NCBI GenBank assembly: GCA_947504025.1
Contig: CANNFX010000002.1
Span: 372,001-436,000, forward strand
Direction of reading: 5' to 3'
Length of the DNA stretch: 64,000 bases
Source: an uncultured Sphingomonadaceae bacterium
GTDB lineage: Bacteria; Pseudomonadota; Alphaproteobacteria; Sphingomonadales; Sphingomonadaceae
The notes under the pieces are model-generated. The model was not told where the DNA came from and did no database searches. It was given only the letters and a program-made list of their open reading frames with translations. Shown piece after piece: positions 12,249 through 22,531 of the stretch. A program made the translations under genes and the position numbers. Within the stretch, counting starts at the first letter, position 1. Every line of letters starts with the position of its first letter.

Positions 12249-13076
12249 ATGAAACTGACCCCAATGGCGCCAGAGTGCGGCGTGGAAATTTCCGGAATCC
12301 AGATTGCGGATGCCGCTGGCGGCGACATGGATGCCATTAAGAAGGCCATATATACGCACGGTGTCGCAGTGTTCCGCGATCAGGAGCTTACTCCGGATCA
12401 ACATATCGCATTTGCCAAGCGGTGGGGTGGGATAGACGTGAACCAATATTTCCCACTCGAGGAAGAGCATCCCGAAATCGCTGTCGTGCGGAAGAGCGCT
12501 CATCAAGAGACCAACATCGGCGGGGCCTGGCATACCGATCATTCCTACGACCAAATTCCGGCGATGGGTTCGATTCTCGTCGCTCGTGTTCTGCCACCCT
12601 CTGGCGGAGACACATTGTACGCCCATATGGGCGCAGCTTATGATTCGCTTTCGACTGAGTTGAAGCAAGACATCGAAGGGTTGGAGGCGTTTCACACTGC
12701 TGACCACGTATATAAAGCCGACGGCCTCTATGCGCAGTCTGATATGGGCAGCGAACTTCGCGGGCAGGATCAAAAGACCGGCGCCGTGCACCCCATCGTG
12801 ATTCGCCATCCGCATACGGGCCGCAAGCTGCTCTATGTAAACAGCGCTTTCACGATCAACATCGTCGGCAAGACCCGCGAGGAAAGCCTACCGTTGCTCA
12901 ATCGCCTTTACGATACTGCAGTAAGCGAGGACAATCAGGCGCGTGTACAATGGAAGCCTGGTACAATCGCAATCTGGGACAACCGTGTCACTTGGCACAA
13001 CGCCATGAATGACTATCAGGGCCATGCCCGCGAGATGCACCGCATCACGCTGAGTGGTGAGGCGCTTGCAGCCTAG
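12249..13076 (+). CDS. TauD/TfdA-family Fe(II)/2-oxoglutarate dioxygenase
   Basis: The 275-aa protein has the iron facial triad of the family: H95-x-D97 in GGAWHTDHSYDQIP and a distal H250 in WDNRVTWHNAMNDY, followed by R265 in EMHRITL for 2-oxoglutarate carboxylate binding. The N-terminal ISGIQIADAAGG and GVAVFRDQELTPDQHIAFA stretches are also typical of taurine/alkyl-sulfate/2,4-D dioxygenases. It would oxidise a small acid in the cytoplasm with release of succinate and CO2. No sulfonate transporter is nearby, so taurine is only one possible substrate. It stands alone, divergent from the atp operon. Confidence 0.85.
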   Translation: MKLTPMAPECGVEISGIQIADAAGGDMDAIKKAIYTHGVAVFRDQELTPDQHIAFAKRWGGIDVNQYFPLEEEHPEIAVVRKSAHQETNIGGAWHTDHSYDQIPAMGSILVARVLPPSGGDTLYAHMGAAYDSLSTELKQDIEGLEAFHTADHVYKADGLYAQSDMGSELRGQDQKTGAVHPIVIRHPHTGRKLLYVNSAFTINIVGKTREESLPLLNRLYDTAVSEDNQARVQWKPGTIAIWDNRVTWHNAMNDYQGHAREMHRITLSGEALAA

Positions 13077-13079
13077 GCG

Positions 13080-14645
13080 CTACTCACCCTTAACCTGACA
13101 ATTATAGACCAGTCGCTCGTTTGGGCGGTCGGGCAGCAGCGCTAGGATCGCTTCCTGTTTGCTGCCCAGGTCTTGTGCCGTCTCTTCGCCGCCGCCGCAT
13201 TGCGGGGCCTTATAGCCGCCGCGTTCCTTGCGTGCTTCGGTGATGTCGGCGCGGCCAAGCAGATAACGTTCGACACGGTACTCAGCTGCGTCTGCGTCGT
13301 AACTGTTTACCGACACAACCGCTTCTTCATTGGGTACGAACACGCGGTTCCACTTGCCGCTCGACAGGCCGTATTGGGTGCGGCCGTTGACGCAGCCATC
13401 TTCCGCCCATTCCAGCGGCAGATCGTCGGTCTGGGCGCCGGTGATCCGGCTACGGCTGACGTCGATGGTGCAAAGCAGCTTGCCGATGCTGGCGGTGTTG
13501 CCGGGTTCATCCGGATTTGAAGGTCCGCTATTGGTTTCTGCGAGCTTGGTCGCTGTCCGATCATCAATCTCCGACATGCCCGGCCGGGTGAACCACATGG
13601 CCAATGCCGCCAACAGGGCAATCCCAGCAATACTGCCCGCGATAATCGTGCGGCGTTCATTTCCTACCTGCTTGGCTTGGAAAGCGAAGAATCCAGCGAC
13701 CAGCGCGATTACAAGGAACAGCGCGGCGAGCGCCATGGCGTTCTCGCGTTCTTCCATAATTTCAAACTGCGCTGCCTCACGCGCCTTGGAGTGGGCTTGG
13801 CGAGTTGCCGCTTCGGCGCGCCCGGTCGCAGCGGCTGCGCTCATTTGCCTGCGATCCGCAGCTGCGCGTTCCTGAGCGTCGAGATCGGCAAGGCTGCGGC
13901 AGGGCATACCATTGACGCGGGGGGTGACGTTATTGGCCCTTAGGAAGGGAAGCAGTTCACGCATCGAAACGGCAAAAAAGAACTCTGCGTCGCCACCGTT
14001 TGAATCGGCACCAAAGCTGTTTACGCCCAGCACACGGCCACAGCTATCGAGCAGCGGACCGCCTGAATTGCCACGCGCAATCGGTGCAGTGTGAAGGATT
14101 GTATCAAATTGCCGCGATGGACGTTTGCCAGAGAGGAAGCCTCGGCTCTTCACAGGTGGCTGGCTCTTGAAAATGTCACTAATCTGCAAGCCCTGTGCCT
14201 GATCGACGTTCATCGGATAGCCGACAGCAGATACCTCACCGCTTTCAGAGCTAGCAGCACCGCCAAGCGTAAGGACTGGTAGGCGCAAATCGCCGGTTAT
14301 CTCGATCAAAGCCAGATCGTTACGCCGTGAAATGGAAATGACCTTGGCATAGGCCGCATCGCCGCCCTCTGATGGTACAACCCCGATCCGCAGGTCTGGG
14401 TTTGTCGCTACTTCTTCCACTACATGGGCATTTGTCACGATCCGCTTTGACGTGACGGCAAAGCCGCTACCGTGGCTGATGGGGATCATCTCACCATTCG
14501 CACCATCGACAATTACGACACGCACAACGCCGCGTGCAGCAGCAGAGATATCAGATGGATCGGCGCTGGCAGGCGCTGCGATAGTGAGCGAAGCCATTAG
14601 CAGGAGCCATATGGCGAGAGAGCGTTTTGCGACAGAAAGGATCAT
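13080..14645 (-). CDS. Secreted/membrane-tethered trypsin-like serine protease
   Basis: I choose the ATG at 14645 because it opens a clear signal peptide (MILSVAKRSLAIWLLLMASL, cleavage after APASA); the longer frame to 14780 has none. The mature protein (521 aa precursor) has a DegP-like S1C/trypsin domain with H74 (TNAHVV), D110 (RRNDLALIE) and S194 (ARGNSGGPLL). No PDZ domain is seen. Instead an Ala/Arg/Glu-rich coiled coil (about 255-300) leads to two hydrophobic segments (about 303-322 and 333-352), then a C-terminal domain of about 150 residues with several cysteines and no family I know. It is probably anchored in the inner membrane with the protease in the periplasm. It faces the ada locus divergently. 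Confidence 0.82.
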   Translation of the reverse strand: MILSVAKRSLAIWLLLMASLTIAAPASADPSDISAAARGVVRVVIVDGANGEMIPISHGSGFAVTSKRIVTNAHVVEEVATNPDLRIGVVPSEGGDAAYAKVISISRRNDLALIEITGDLRLPVLTLGGAASSESGEVSAVGYPMNVDQAQGLQISDIFKSQPPVKSRGFLSGKRPSRQFDTILHTAPIARGNSGGPLLDSCGRVLGVNSFGADSNGGDAEFFFAVSMRELLPFLRANNVTPRVNGMPCRSLADLDAQERAAADRRQMSAAAATGRAEAATRQAHSKAREAAQFEIMEERENAMALAALFLVIALVAGFFAFQAKQVGNERRTIIAGSIAGIALLAALAMWFTRPGMSEIDDRTATKLAETNSGPSNPDEPGNTASIGKLLCTIDVSRSRITGAQTDDLPLEWAEDGCVNGRTQYGLSSGKWNRVFVPNEEAVVSVNSYDADAAEYRVERYLLGRADITEARKERGGYKAPQCGGGEETAQDLGSKQEAILALLPDRPNERLVYNCQVKGE

Positions 14646-14828
14646 GTCACATGAATACGGTCGGTGTTTTGGCTTGGCCAGTTCTTTTGCTTGCAGTTTA
14701 AAGATCTGCGCGCGTCCAACAGCGACAACTGATGGGGGTGGATTTTTGCTTTGAACGCAAGCAGCGGGAAGCAGGCTCATATGTCATGCCCTAATCACGC
14801 CTCGACCAATCGTTAGAAGGATAGTGAC

Positions 14829-15302
14829 ATGACATATCAAATACGAGGCCTTGATCCCGCCGATTTCCGGTCGATGTTTGATCTCGATGAGGCTGACTTG
14901 GCTGACCGGCGCGCTGAAAAACAGATCGCGTCGGCATCGACGGGTTTCCCGTGCCGGGTCAGCTTGCGGGATGCGGCGGAAGGTGAGGAGTTGCTGTTAG
15001 TGAACTACACCAACCATGAGGTCGAGACGCCCTATCGTGCCTCATTTGCGATTTTCATTAGAAAAGATGCAAGCGAAGCAGCCGAATACATCGATCAGTG
15101 CCCGCCGGTATTTGAAGGCAGACCAATCGCATTGCGCGGTTATGATGCAGATGGAATGTTGGCCGATGCGCGGCTTGCCTTGCCAGGCCAAGCCGACCAG
15201 ACCATCCGTAGCTTCTTGGAGGATGACCGCATCGCATATATCCACGCCCATAATCCGGCACATGGCTGCTTTTCTGCCCGGATCGACCGGCATGACGGCT
15301 GA
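14829..15302 (+). CDS. DUF1203 family protein
   Basis: The 157-aa soluble protein has the features I associate with DUF1203: an N-terminal YQIRGLDPADFR, then TGFPCRVSLRDAAEGEELLLVNY, then PYRASFAIFIRK, and a C-terminal IAYIHAHNPAHGCFSARI. Function is unknown. A conserved Cys and the HAHNPAHGC cluster could bind a ligand or metal, but that is only a guess. The gene overlaps the start of ada by 11 bases, which suggests co-expression with an alkylation-repair protein. Confidence 0.75.
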   Translation: MTYQIRGLDPADFRSMFDLDEADLADRRAEKQIASASTGFPCRVSLRDAAEGEELLLVNYTNHEVETPYRASFAIFIRKDASEAAEYIDQCPPVFEGRPIALRGYDADGMLADARLALPGQADQTIRSFLEDDRIAYIHAHNPAHGCFSARIDRHDG

Positions 15303-16323
15303 AGCAACCATAGCAAACGAGGAAGCCTGGTCTGCCGTGATGCGGCGTGACCGAACCTTTGACGGACGCTTTGTGACAGGTGTGCTTTCGACCGGGATAT
15401 ATTGCCGCCCATCTTGTGCGGCACGGCATCCCGCTCGAAAAAACGTGCGTTTTTACTCTGACGGAGATGCAGCGCGGCAAGACGGCTTACGTGCTTGCAA
15501 ACGCTGCGCGCCCGACGATGTATCGCGGGACGAAGGCGCGGTCGCTAAGGCTTTGATGTTAATGAAGGCTGGTGAGGGCAATCTGTCACTCGATCAGCTT
15601 GCGGAAGCGACCGGCTATTCACCAACTCACTTCCAACGTGTTTTCAAACGTAATGTCGGGCTGACACCTGCGGCGTTCCAGCGCGCGGTGCGCCGCGAGC
15701 GGGCTGGTGAGGAATTGGCCGTCGCGGACAGTGTGACGGATGCGATTTACGCGGCTGGCTACAATGCGCCGTCGCGTTTCTATGAGGACGGGAAAGAGAG
15801 ACTGGGCATGACAGCTTCGGCTTGGAAGAATGGCGGCGAAGGCGTGACGATCCATTGGGCGGTTATCGATACGACATTGGGTGCAATGCTGGTTGGTGCG
15901 ACACAAAAGGGCGTTTGTCGCCTGTCTTTCAACGAAGGTCCGGAGGAGCTTGAACGTCGGTTCCCCAGTGCGGAATTGATTGAAGGCGGTGAGGAATTCG
16001 GTGCGTTGCTGGCACAGGTTGTCTCAGCGGTTGAGCAACCTGGTACAGCAAATGACATACCGCTGGATGTGAAGGGAACAGCATTTCAGGAAGCCGTCTG
16101 GAAAGAGCTCAGGCGTATTCCTCCGGGTGAAACCCGCTCCTATGCCGAGATTGCAGCGTCGGTTGGCAAGCCGAAGGCCGTACGCGCGGCCGGGTCTGCC
16201 AATGGCGCGAACAATGTCGCTGTTTTGATCCCCTGCCACCGGGTGGTCCGTAGCGATGGTTCATTGGGCGGCTATGCCTATGGCCTTGAAGTGAAGCGCA
16301 AGCTTTTGGAGAAAGAACAATGA
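15292..16323 (+). CDS. ada: Bifunctional Ada: transcriptional activator / methylated-DNA-cysteine methyltransferase
   Basis: With the start at 15292 the protein is 343 aa and the zinc cysteines fall at C38, C42, C69 and C72, the same numbers as in E. coli Ada, which supports this start. Order of domains: N-terminal Zn/methyl-phosphotriester domain (STGIYCRPSCAAR), AraC-type helix-turn-helix (about 85-170; SLDQLAEATGYSPTHFQRVF), and the C-terminal O6-methylguanine methyltransferase with the acceptor C315 in LIPCHRVVRSDG. It repairs alkylated DNA by transferring the methyl group to itself and activates repair genes when methylated at C38. Overlaps the DUF1203 gene upstream and the next gene by 4 bases (ATGA). 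Confidence 0.93.
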   Translation: MTAEATIANEEAWSAVMRRDRTFDGRFVTGVLSTGIYCRPSCAARHPARKNVRFYSDGDAARQDGLRACKRCAPDDVSRDEGAVAKALMLMKAGEGNLSLDQLAEATGYSPTHFQRVFKRNVGLTPAAFQRAVRRERAGEELAVADSVTDAIYAAGYNAPSRFYEDGKERLGMTASAWKNGGEGVTIHWAVIDTTLGAMLVGATQKGVCRLSFNEGPEELERRFPSAELIEGGEEFGALLAQVVSAVEQPGTANDIPLDVKGTAFQEAVWKELRRIPPGETRSYAEIAASVGKPKAVRAAGSANGANNVAVLIPCHRVVRSDGSLGGYAYGLEVKRKLLEKEQ

Positions 16324-17075
16324 CTGCAGTAGAAGATTTCGCCGCCCTCCACGTGCCTGGAGATCCTCTAGTGCTGGTCAATATATGGGATGCCGGAACG
16401 GCCAAGGTCGTAACCGAGGCAGGTGCGAAGGCCATTGCAACAGGCAGCTATGGCGTGGCGGAAGCACAGGGACGCCAAGATGGTGAAATGTTCCCGTTGA
16501 CTGATGTCGCTGAGAATCTCGCCCGCATCTTATCGGTCACGGATCTGCCGGTTTCGATCGATATGGAATCGGGATATGGCGCGACCGAGGATGCGATTAC
16601 CGTTTCTGTCGCATTGGTCAGATCGGCCGGTGCCGCCGGGATCAACATGGAAGACCGGTTGCCTGGAACTGATGCGGTGCTGCCCATCGACGAAGCCGCA
16701 GCACGTTATTCAGCAGCGGCGAGCACTGGCATATTTGTCAATGCGCGTTGCGATCTGTTCCGCGGGCAAGATATCGGGAAGGATGGCGATGCTTTGACTG
16801 CCAAAGTAATCGAGCGAGCGCAGGCATATGCTGGCGCCGGTGCAGGGGGCCTATTTGTCCCGTTTTTGTCTGATTCTCGCATTATTGCCGAGATTTGCGA
16901 GAAGTCGCCGTTACCAGTGAATATCTTGCGGTCCAATACCGCGGCGACGCATCGCGAGTTGGCCGAATTAGGGGTGGCCCGGATCAGCCATGGTCACCAG
17001 CCGTGGGCAGCAGCAATGGAGTGGCTCAGAGTGCAGGCGGCAACAGTTTTTGAAGGCGGCGAGTCCGACTACTGA
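16320..17075 (+). CDS. Isocitrate lyase/PEP-mutase superfamily enzyme
   Basis: The 251-aa TIM-barrel protein has VNIWDAGTAKVV near the N-terminus, GVAEAQGRQDGE, SIDMESGYGAT (metal-binding Asp), and GINMEDRLPG as in the PEP mutase/isocitrate lyase superfamily; INARCDLF-type residues follow. Members cleave or form C-C or C-P bonds in 2-hydroxy or phosphono acids, and short stand-alone ones like this are usually of unknown substrate (oxaloacetate decarboxylase and 2-methylisocitrate lyase-like activities are known in the family). It lacks the KKCGH motif of true isocitrate lyase. Overlaps ada by 4 bases; its 3' end overlaps the convergent esterase gene by 7 bases. Confidence 0.8.
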   Translation: MTAVEDFAALHVPGDPLVLVNIWDAGTAKVVTEAGAKAIATGSYGVAEAQGRQDGEMFPLTDVAENLARILSVTDLPVSIDMESGYGATEDAITVSVALVRSAGAAGINMEDRLPGTDAVLPIDEAAARYSAAASTGIFVNARCDLFRGQDIGKDGDALTAKVIERAQAYAGAGAGGLFVPFLSDSRIIAEICEKSPLPVNILRSNTAATHRELAELGVARISHGHQPWAAAMEWLRVQAATVFEGGESDY

Positions 17076-17917
17076 CTGGGAGGGCCAGCTTCTTCGACCG
17101 GCCACAGTGCCCAGCGAAATGCATCTTTCTTTGTCGCACGATATATCGTGCTGTGCTGTTCGTTTGGTTTTGGGACATAGGTCCATTTCAGAGCGTCCGG
17201 TGCGCCGATCTGGAAGACCTTCGCCAGCGCGTCGGTGTGAATCTTGATATCTTCCGCATCAGATCCGGCAAACCACAGTGAAATTCCATCTGCATCCATT
17301 GTCGTGAGAATTTGTTCAGACATTTTGACGAGTGCGTAGTCGTTCCACCAAAGTGATGGGTCTATCGCAATATGCCGTTGGAAGACCTTTGGTTCGCGGA
17401 AGAAACTGTCCATGATGAACAGTCCCGCCAGAGATTCACCCACAATCGCGCGTTCGCCGTTGGTGCGGTATTTTGTTTCGATCATCGGGATCAACTCGTC
17501 GCGCCAGAATGCGCGGAAATTGGCTGCGCCATCGCTCATCGGTGCATATTGCTCGTCATCAGCGGTCTTAGAATCGGGAGTCATGTCCCGCGCGCGCTCA
17601 GTGTTTGAAACGCCGACCAGGATCACTGGTGCAATCTCGCCTGCTGCAACCATTTCGGCGAGCGTATTAGCGATATGCGGGAAATCTTCCTTCACCCCGC
17701 CATCGGGCATGTAGACGACAGGATATTCGATCTCGTTGTCGGCATAGCTCGGCGGAAGCCAAACGGCGATATCACGTGTCTCTCCAAGTACCTTCGATTC
17801 GAGGGTAGTGGCGACATGCTCAGGTAATGGATCACCCGCGGCGTAATTGGTCTCGGTCGCTCCACAAGCGGCGAGGCAAATGGCGAGGAAGGCGGCAAAA
17901 AAGGGACGAATGTTCAT
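17069..17917 (-). CDS. Lipoprotein esterase, Fes/IroE-like alpha/beta hydrolase
   Basis: The start at 17917 gives MNIRPFFAAFLAICLAACG, a lipoprotein signal peptide with lipobox LAAC; an in-frame TTG six codons upstream is less likely. The mature part is an alpha/beta hydrolase of the putative-esterase type: YPVVYMPDGG, then the nucleophile elbow IVGESLAGLFIMD (G-x-S-x-A/G), then SDAEDIK and NEQHSTIY, which can supply Asp and His. Relatives hydrolyse siderophore esters or other small esters in the periplasm. Here no siderophore genes are nearby, so the substrate stays open. It lies 14 bases downstream of the metH stop and may read through from that operon. Confidence 0.78.
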   Translation of the reverse strand: MNIRPFFAAFLAICLAACGATETNYAAGDPLPEHVATTLESKVLGETRDIAVWLPPSYADNEIEYPVVYMPDGGVKEDFPHIANTLAEMVAAGEIAPVILVGVSNTERARDMTPDSKTADDEQYAPMSDGAANFRAFWRDELIPMIETKYRTNGERAIVGESLAGLFIMDSFFREPKVFQRHIAIDPSLWWNDYALVKMSEQILTTMDADGISLWFAGSDAEDIKIHTDALAKVFQIGAPDALKWTYVPKPNEQHSTIYRATKKDAFRWALWPVEEAGPPSQ

Positions 17918-17931
17918 GATCTGCTTTTGGC

Positions 17932-20559
17932 TCAATCAAGGTTGGGGCGCAACCATCTCTCAGCAATGGATAAATCAATATCACGGCGCTGTGAGTAATC
18001 TTCCAATTGGTCGCGTCCCACACGGGCGACGCCAAAATACTGACTTTCAGGGTGAGCGAAATAGAATCCACTGACCGCGGCGGTTGGTAGCATCGCAAAG
18101 CTTTCAGTCAGCGTGATACCAACTGATTTTTCTGCATCGAGCAGTTCGAACAGAATCGGTTTGAGCGAATGGTCAGGGCAGGCCGGATAGCCAGGAGCCG
18201 GGCGAATCCCGCGATATTGTTCCTTCACAAGCGCTTCGTTCGAGAGTTGCTCGCCGGGTGAATAGCCCCACAGATCGGTGCGGACATGTTTGTGGAGACG
18301 TTCGGCAAACGCTTCAGCGAAACGGTCGGCCAGAGCCTTGAGCAAAATGTCGGAGTAGTCATCATTGTCAGCCTGGAAGCGCGCAATATGCGGTTCGATA
18401 CCGTGGATGCCGACTGCAAAACCTCCGATCCAATCGCCGGCTGGATCGATAAAGTCAGCTAGGCACATATTGGCCCGTTCGCGTGATTTCTTCACTTGCT
18501 GACGCAGGAAGGGGAGAGTGACATGCTCCTCACGGTTCACCCGGTGGATCGTTACATCATCGCCGTCACGGGCGCAGGGCCAGAAACCGCAAGTGCCTTT
18601 TGCAGTGAACCATTTCTCAGCGATAATCTTGTTGAGCATCGCTTGGGCATCATCGAACAGGGATCTTGCACTTTCACCGACCACCTTATCTTCCAAGATG
18701 GCAGGATAATTGCCGTGTAATTCCCATGCGCGGAAGAAGGGTGTCCAATCGATATATTCGCGTAGGTCGGCGAGCGACCAATCGTCGAACACATGCACCC
18801 CCGGCTGGAGCGGCGGTGCGGCTTTGTCGCTGAGATAGGGGTCATAGGCGTTGGCTCGCGCGTCCTCGAGGCTGAGCAGCGCGCTCTGACCTTTGCCTGC
18901 GCGGACATCGCGGACATGTTCGTAATCACCAGCGGTCTTTTCGACAAATCCGTCGCGCTGAGTATCGGACAGCAATTGGGATGCCACGCCCACCGCGCGG
19001 CTGGCATCGAGCACATAAATCACCGGCCCGTCATAGGCTGGATCGATACGTAACGCTGTGTGAACCTTGCTGGTCGTCGCGCCGCCGATCAGCAACGGCA
19101 TGGTCATTTTGGCCCTCTGCATTTCCTCGGCGACGGTTACCATCTCGTCTAGCGAGGGGGTGATAAGACCTGACAGACCGATCATATCGACGTTTTGTTC
19201 TTTGGCGACCTCGAGGATTTTGGGCCACGGTACCATCACGCCGAGGTCGATCACCTCGTAACCGTTGCACTGCAGGACGACGCCGACGATATTCTTGCCG
19301 ATATCGTGCACATCGCCCTTTACGGTGGCCATGATTATCTTGCCTTTGGCGCGCGCGCCTTCTTCCTTCTCGGCCTCGATATAGGGGATCAGATGGGCGA
19401 CCGCTTTCTTCATTACGCGGGCCGATTTTACGACTTGCGGCAGGAACATCTTGCCGCTGCCGAACAGGTCACCGACGACATTCATGCCGTCCATTAACGG
19501 ACCTTCGATAACTTCGATGGGCCGCCCGCCCGCCGCTTCGGTCGCAGCGCGCATTTCTTCGGTATCGGCCACGACATCAGCATCGATGCCTTTGACGAGC
19601 GCGTGTTCGAGGCGTTTTTCGACAGCCCAACCGCGCCATTCGGCAGCGGCCTTTTCCTGTGCAGCATCGGTGCCACGGAAGCTTTCAGCCAAAGTGATGA
19701 GCCGCTCGGTGGCAGTCTCCTCGCCTTCTACCGGCCGCATTAGAATCACATCTTCGCAGGCATCGCGCAGGATGGGATCAATCTGATCATAAATGTCCAA
19801 CTGCCCGGCATTTACGATGGCCATGTCGAGGCCGGCTGGAATTGCGTGATAGAGGAACACCGAATGCATCGCCCGGCGCACGGGCTCGTTGCCGCGGAAA
19901 CTGAAGCTGAGGTTGGACAGTCCGCCGCTGGTCAGGACATGGGGGCAAGCGGCCTTTATCTCGCGGACAGCCTCGATGAAATCGAGACCGTAGCGGTCAT
20001 GTTCTTCAATCCCAGTCGCAACTGCAAATACGTTGGGGTCGAAAATGATGTCTTCCGGGGGAAATCCGATACCCGTCAGCAGGTCGTACGCGCGCTTACA
20101 TATCTCGACCTTGCGTTCTTTGGTGTCGGCTTGGCCTGTTTCGTCAAAGGCCATGATCACGGCCGCAGCGCCATAATCCATGCATTTTCGGGCATGTTCG
20201 AGGAATTGATCCTCGCCTTCTTTCATACTGATCGAATTGACGATCGGCTTGCCGGAAACGCATTTTAGCCCTGCTTCGATGACTTCCCATTTGGAACTGT
20301 CGATCATCACCGGAACGCGCGCGATATCCGGTTCTGCGGCGATCAGTTTCAGGAACGTCGTCATGGCGTGAACTGCATCGAGCAGCCCCTCGTCCATGTT
20401 TACGTCGATAATTTGCGCGCCGTTTTCAACTTGCTGCCGGGCCACTTCGACCGCAGCTGTGTAATCATCCGCCATGATCAGCTTCTTAAAGCGGGCCGAT
20501 CCGGTCACGTTGGTGCGTTCGCCGATGTTGACGAAACGGGAGGAATTCTGGTCTGTCAT
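17932..20559 (-). CDS. metH: Methionine synthase, folate/cobalamin/activation polypeptide
   Basis: The 875-aa protein corresponds to modules 2-4 of cobalamin-dependent MetH. A pterin-binding domain starts at residue 9 ([18 protein letters not shown]). The cobalamin cap and B12-binding domain carry DVHDIGKNI (416-424; H418 is the cobalt ligand). A C-terminal S-adenosylmethionine activation domain contains [12 protein letters not shown] near residue 800. It moves the methyl group of 5-methyltetrahydrofolate through B12 to homocysteine, but the homocysteine/zinc module is encoded separately by the adjacent upstream gene. The start codon overlaps that stop by one base (TAATG). Together the two chains are about 1223 aa, close to one-piece E. 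coli MetH. Confidence 0.96.
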   Translation of the reverse strand: MTDQNSSRFVNIGERTNVTGSARFKKLIMADDYTAAVEVARQQVENGAQIIDVNMDEGLLDAVHAMTTFLKLIAAEPDIARVPVMIDSSKWEVIEAGLKCVSGKPIVNSISMKEGEDQFLEHARKCMDYGAAAVIMAFDETGQADTKERKVEICKRAYDLLTGIGFPPEDIIFDPNVFAVATGIEEHDRYGLDFIEAVREIKAACPHVLTSGGLSNLSFSFRGNEPVRRAMHSVFLYHAIPAGLDMAIVNAGQLDIYDQIDPILRDACEDVILMRPVEGEETATERLITLAESFRGTDAAQEKAAAEWRGWAVEKRLEHALVKGIDADVVADTEEMRAATEAAGGRPIEVIEGPLMDGMNVVGDLFGSGKMFLPQVVKSARVMKKAVAHLIPYIEAEKEEGARAKGKIIMATVKGDVHDIGKNIVGVVLQCNGYEVIDLGVMVPWPKILEVAKEQNVDMIGLSGLITPSLDEMVTVAEEMQRAKMTMPLLIGGATTSKVHTALRIDPAYDGPVIYVLDASRAVGVASQLLSDTQRDGFVEKTAGDYEHVRDVRAGKGQSALLSLEDARANAYDPYLSDKAAPPLQPGVHVFDDWSLADLREYIDWTPFFRAWELHGNYPAILEDKVVGESARSLFDDAQAMLNKIIAEKWFTAKGTCGFWPCARDGDDVTIHRVNREEHVTLPFLRQQVKKSRERANMCLADFIDPAGDWIGGFAVGIHGIEPHIARFQADNDDYSDILLKALADRFAEAFAERLHKHVRTDLWGYSPGEQLSNEALVKEQYRGIRPAPGYPACPDHSLKPILFELLDAEKSVGITLTESFAMLPTAAVSGFYFAHPESQYFGVARVGRDQLEDYSQRRDIDLSIAERWLRPNLD

Positions 20560-21605
20560 TAGGCTGCAATTTCAAATGGTTCGAGGCCGGCAAGCCGGGT
20601 TATTGTAGTAACTCCGGGCAGAGTACGTGGGGGCAGTTCTTTGCAAGCTTCGGCAATCGCGGAGATATGCGCCGGGGTTGAGCCGCAGCATCCACCGAGC
20701 ACGTTCACATGGCCGTTCTCGGCCCATTCACGCACCAGCGAGGCAGTGGTTTCAGGCTGTTCGTCATATTCGCCAAGATCGTTGGGTAGGCCAGCATTTG
20801 GATAAGCCATGATGAGCGTGTTTGCACTGTCAGAAAGCACACGAACATGTGGGCGAAGTTGTTCCGCGCCGAAGCTGCAATTGAGCCCGACGGTCAGCGG
20901 TTTTGCGTGGCGCACGGCATTCCAGAACGCTTCGACGGTGTGACCAGAAAGGTTGCGGCCTGAAAGGTCGGTCAGCGTCATCGACATCATAATCGGAACG
21001 TCTCGGTCTAGTTCTGCAGCCAATTGGCGCACGGCCATAATGCCCGCCTTGGCATTCAGAGTGTCGAACACAGTTTCGATCAAGATGAAGTCTGCTCCGC
21101 CCTCGATCAGAGCTGCCGCTTGTTCGTGGTAAACGCCGGTAAGGTAGTCAAAGTCGATCTCGCGAAAACCGGGATCTTCGACGTCGGGCGAGAGTGAAAG
21201 TGTCTTGTTGGTCGGTCCGATTGCACCTGCGACAAAGCGGATGCGGCCGTCCTTGGCGGTATACTCATCCGCCAGTCGCCGTGCGATTTCGGCAGAAGCG
21301 ACGTTAATTTCGCGGACAAGACCCTCAGCTCCGTAATCGGCCTGACTGATGCTGTTGCTGGAAAACGTATTGGTTGAAACGATGTCCGAACCTGCATCGA
21401 GATATGCGCGTGTGATGCTCTCGGGCACATCAGGCCTAGTCAACGCCAGAATGTCGTTGTTACCCTTTTGGTCATGTCCAAGGTCGAGGTCACCGGCATA
21501 ATCCGTTTCGGACAGCTTCCAGTTCTGGATTTCAGTTCCGAAGGCTCCGTCAGTCACCAGAATACGCTTCGCCGCTTCGGCATTGAACGTTTCGCGAATG
21601 CTCAT
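20559..21605 (-). CDS. metH: Methionine synthase, homocysteine S-methyltransferase polypeptide
   Basis: The 348-aa protein is the N-terminal zinc-dependent homocysteine-binding module of MetH as a separate chain: [17 protein letters not shown] at the start, [16 protein letters not shown] with the first zinc cysteine, and [17 protein letters not shown] with the paired cysteines. It should work with the pterin/B12 chain encoded immediately downstream (TAATG overlap), forming a two-subunit methionine synthase. Its start overlaps the metF stop by 4 bases (ATGA), so metF, this gene and the second metH gene form one translationally coupled operon. Confidence 0.95.
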   Translation of the reverse strand: MSIRETFNAEAAKRILVTDGAFGTEIQNWKLSETDYAGDLDLGHDQKGNNDILALTRPDVPESITRAYLDAGSDIVSTNTFSSNSISQADYGAEGLVREINVASAEIARRLADEYTAKDGRIRFVAGAIGPTNKTLSLSPDVEDPGFREIDFDYLTGVYHEQAAALIEGGADFILIETVFDTLNAKAGIMAVRQLAAELDRDVPIMMSMTLTDLSGRNLSGHTVEAFWNAVRHAKPLTVGLNCSFGAEQLRPHVRVLSDSANTLIMAYPNAGLPNDLGEYDEQPETTASLVREWAENGHVNVLGGCCGSTPAHISAIAEACKELPPRTLPGVTTITRLAGLEPFEIAA

Positions 21606-22531
21606 GCTGATTTCTCCGAAGGTCGCATGCCGAGCATGTGGCAGATCGCGTAAGCCAGATCGGCGCGATTGAGGGTGTAGAAATGCAGGTCACGGATACC
21701 GCCTGCATAGAGACGGCGGCACAGTTCTGCAGCAATGGTGGCGGCGACGAGCTGGCGGCTGGCCGGACGTTCGTCGAGGCCTTCGAACAGGCCGTCCATC
21801 CAATCGGGGATTTGCGCTCCGCAAGCACCTGCAAATTTCCTCGCCTGCGCAACATTGGTGACAGGCAGAATACCAGGCAGAACTGGCGTTGTAATTCCGC
21901 GTGCCGCCAGCTTGTCCTGAAAACGGAAGAAGGTGTCCGCGCTGAAGAAGAACTGCGAAATTGCACGGGTTGCACCTGCATCAAGCTTGCGTGCCAGATT
22001 GTCGATATCGGCGTCGGGGCAGGATGCATCAGGGTGTGTTTCGGGATAGGCTGCAACAGAAATTTCGAAATCGGCGATGTCTTTGAGGCCGCGAACCAAA
22101 TCCGCTGCAGTTGCATAGCCATCTGGGTGCGGTTGGAACGGAGCACCCGGCTCACCTGCATCACCGCGCAGCGCAACGATATGGCGTACTCCAGCTTCCC
22201 AATATTGCTCGGCTACTTCGCGGATTTCAGCTTTGCTGGCATCGACGCAAGTTAGGTGGGCTGCTGCTGGAAGACCTGCCTCGCGAATGATGCGTGCAAC
22301 GGTGTTATGCGTACGCTCGCGGGTCGAACCACCGGCACCATATGTCACCGAAACGAAGCTTGGCTCAAGCGGGGCCAATTGCTGCACTGCGTCCCACAAT
22401 TGCGCTTGCATCTTCTCGCTCTTGGGCGGGAAGAATTCGAAGGATGCGCGAATATCGCCCGGCAGCGACGCAAAAAGCGGCGTGTCCGTTGCGGTCATCG
22501 CTTCATGGGCTGGATCAAGTTTGGCGTTCAT
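21602..22531 (-). CDS. metF: 5,10-methylenetetrahydrofolate reductase
   Basis: The 309-aa flavoprotein is of normal length. It has ASFEFFPPKSEKMQAQLW near the N-terminus (the catalytic Glu of the EFFPP motif), SVTYGAGGSTRERT, VALRGDAGEPG and QFFFSADTFFRF, all typical of MetF. It reduces methylene-THF to 5-methyl-THF, the methyl donor used by the methionine synthase encoded next. It overlaps the upstream regulator gene by 4 bases and the downstream metH gene by 4 bases, so the regulator and both pathway steps are produced together. Confidence 0.96.
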   Translation of the reverse strand: MNAKLDPAHEAMTATDTPLFASLPGDIRASFEFFPPKSEKMQAQLWDAVQQLAPLEPSFVSVTYGAGGSTRERTHNTVARIIREAGLPAAAHLTCVDASKAEIREVAEQYWEAGVRHIVALRGDAGEPGAPFQPHPDGYATAADLVRGLKDIADFEISVAAYPETHPDASCPDADIDNLARKLDAGATRAISQFFFSADTFFRFQDKLAARGITTPVLPGILPVTNVAQARKFAGACGAQIPDWMDGLFEGLDERPASRQLVAATIAAELCRRLYAGGIRDLHFYTLNRADLAYAICHMLGMRPSEKSA

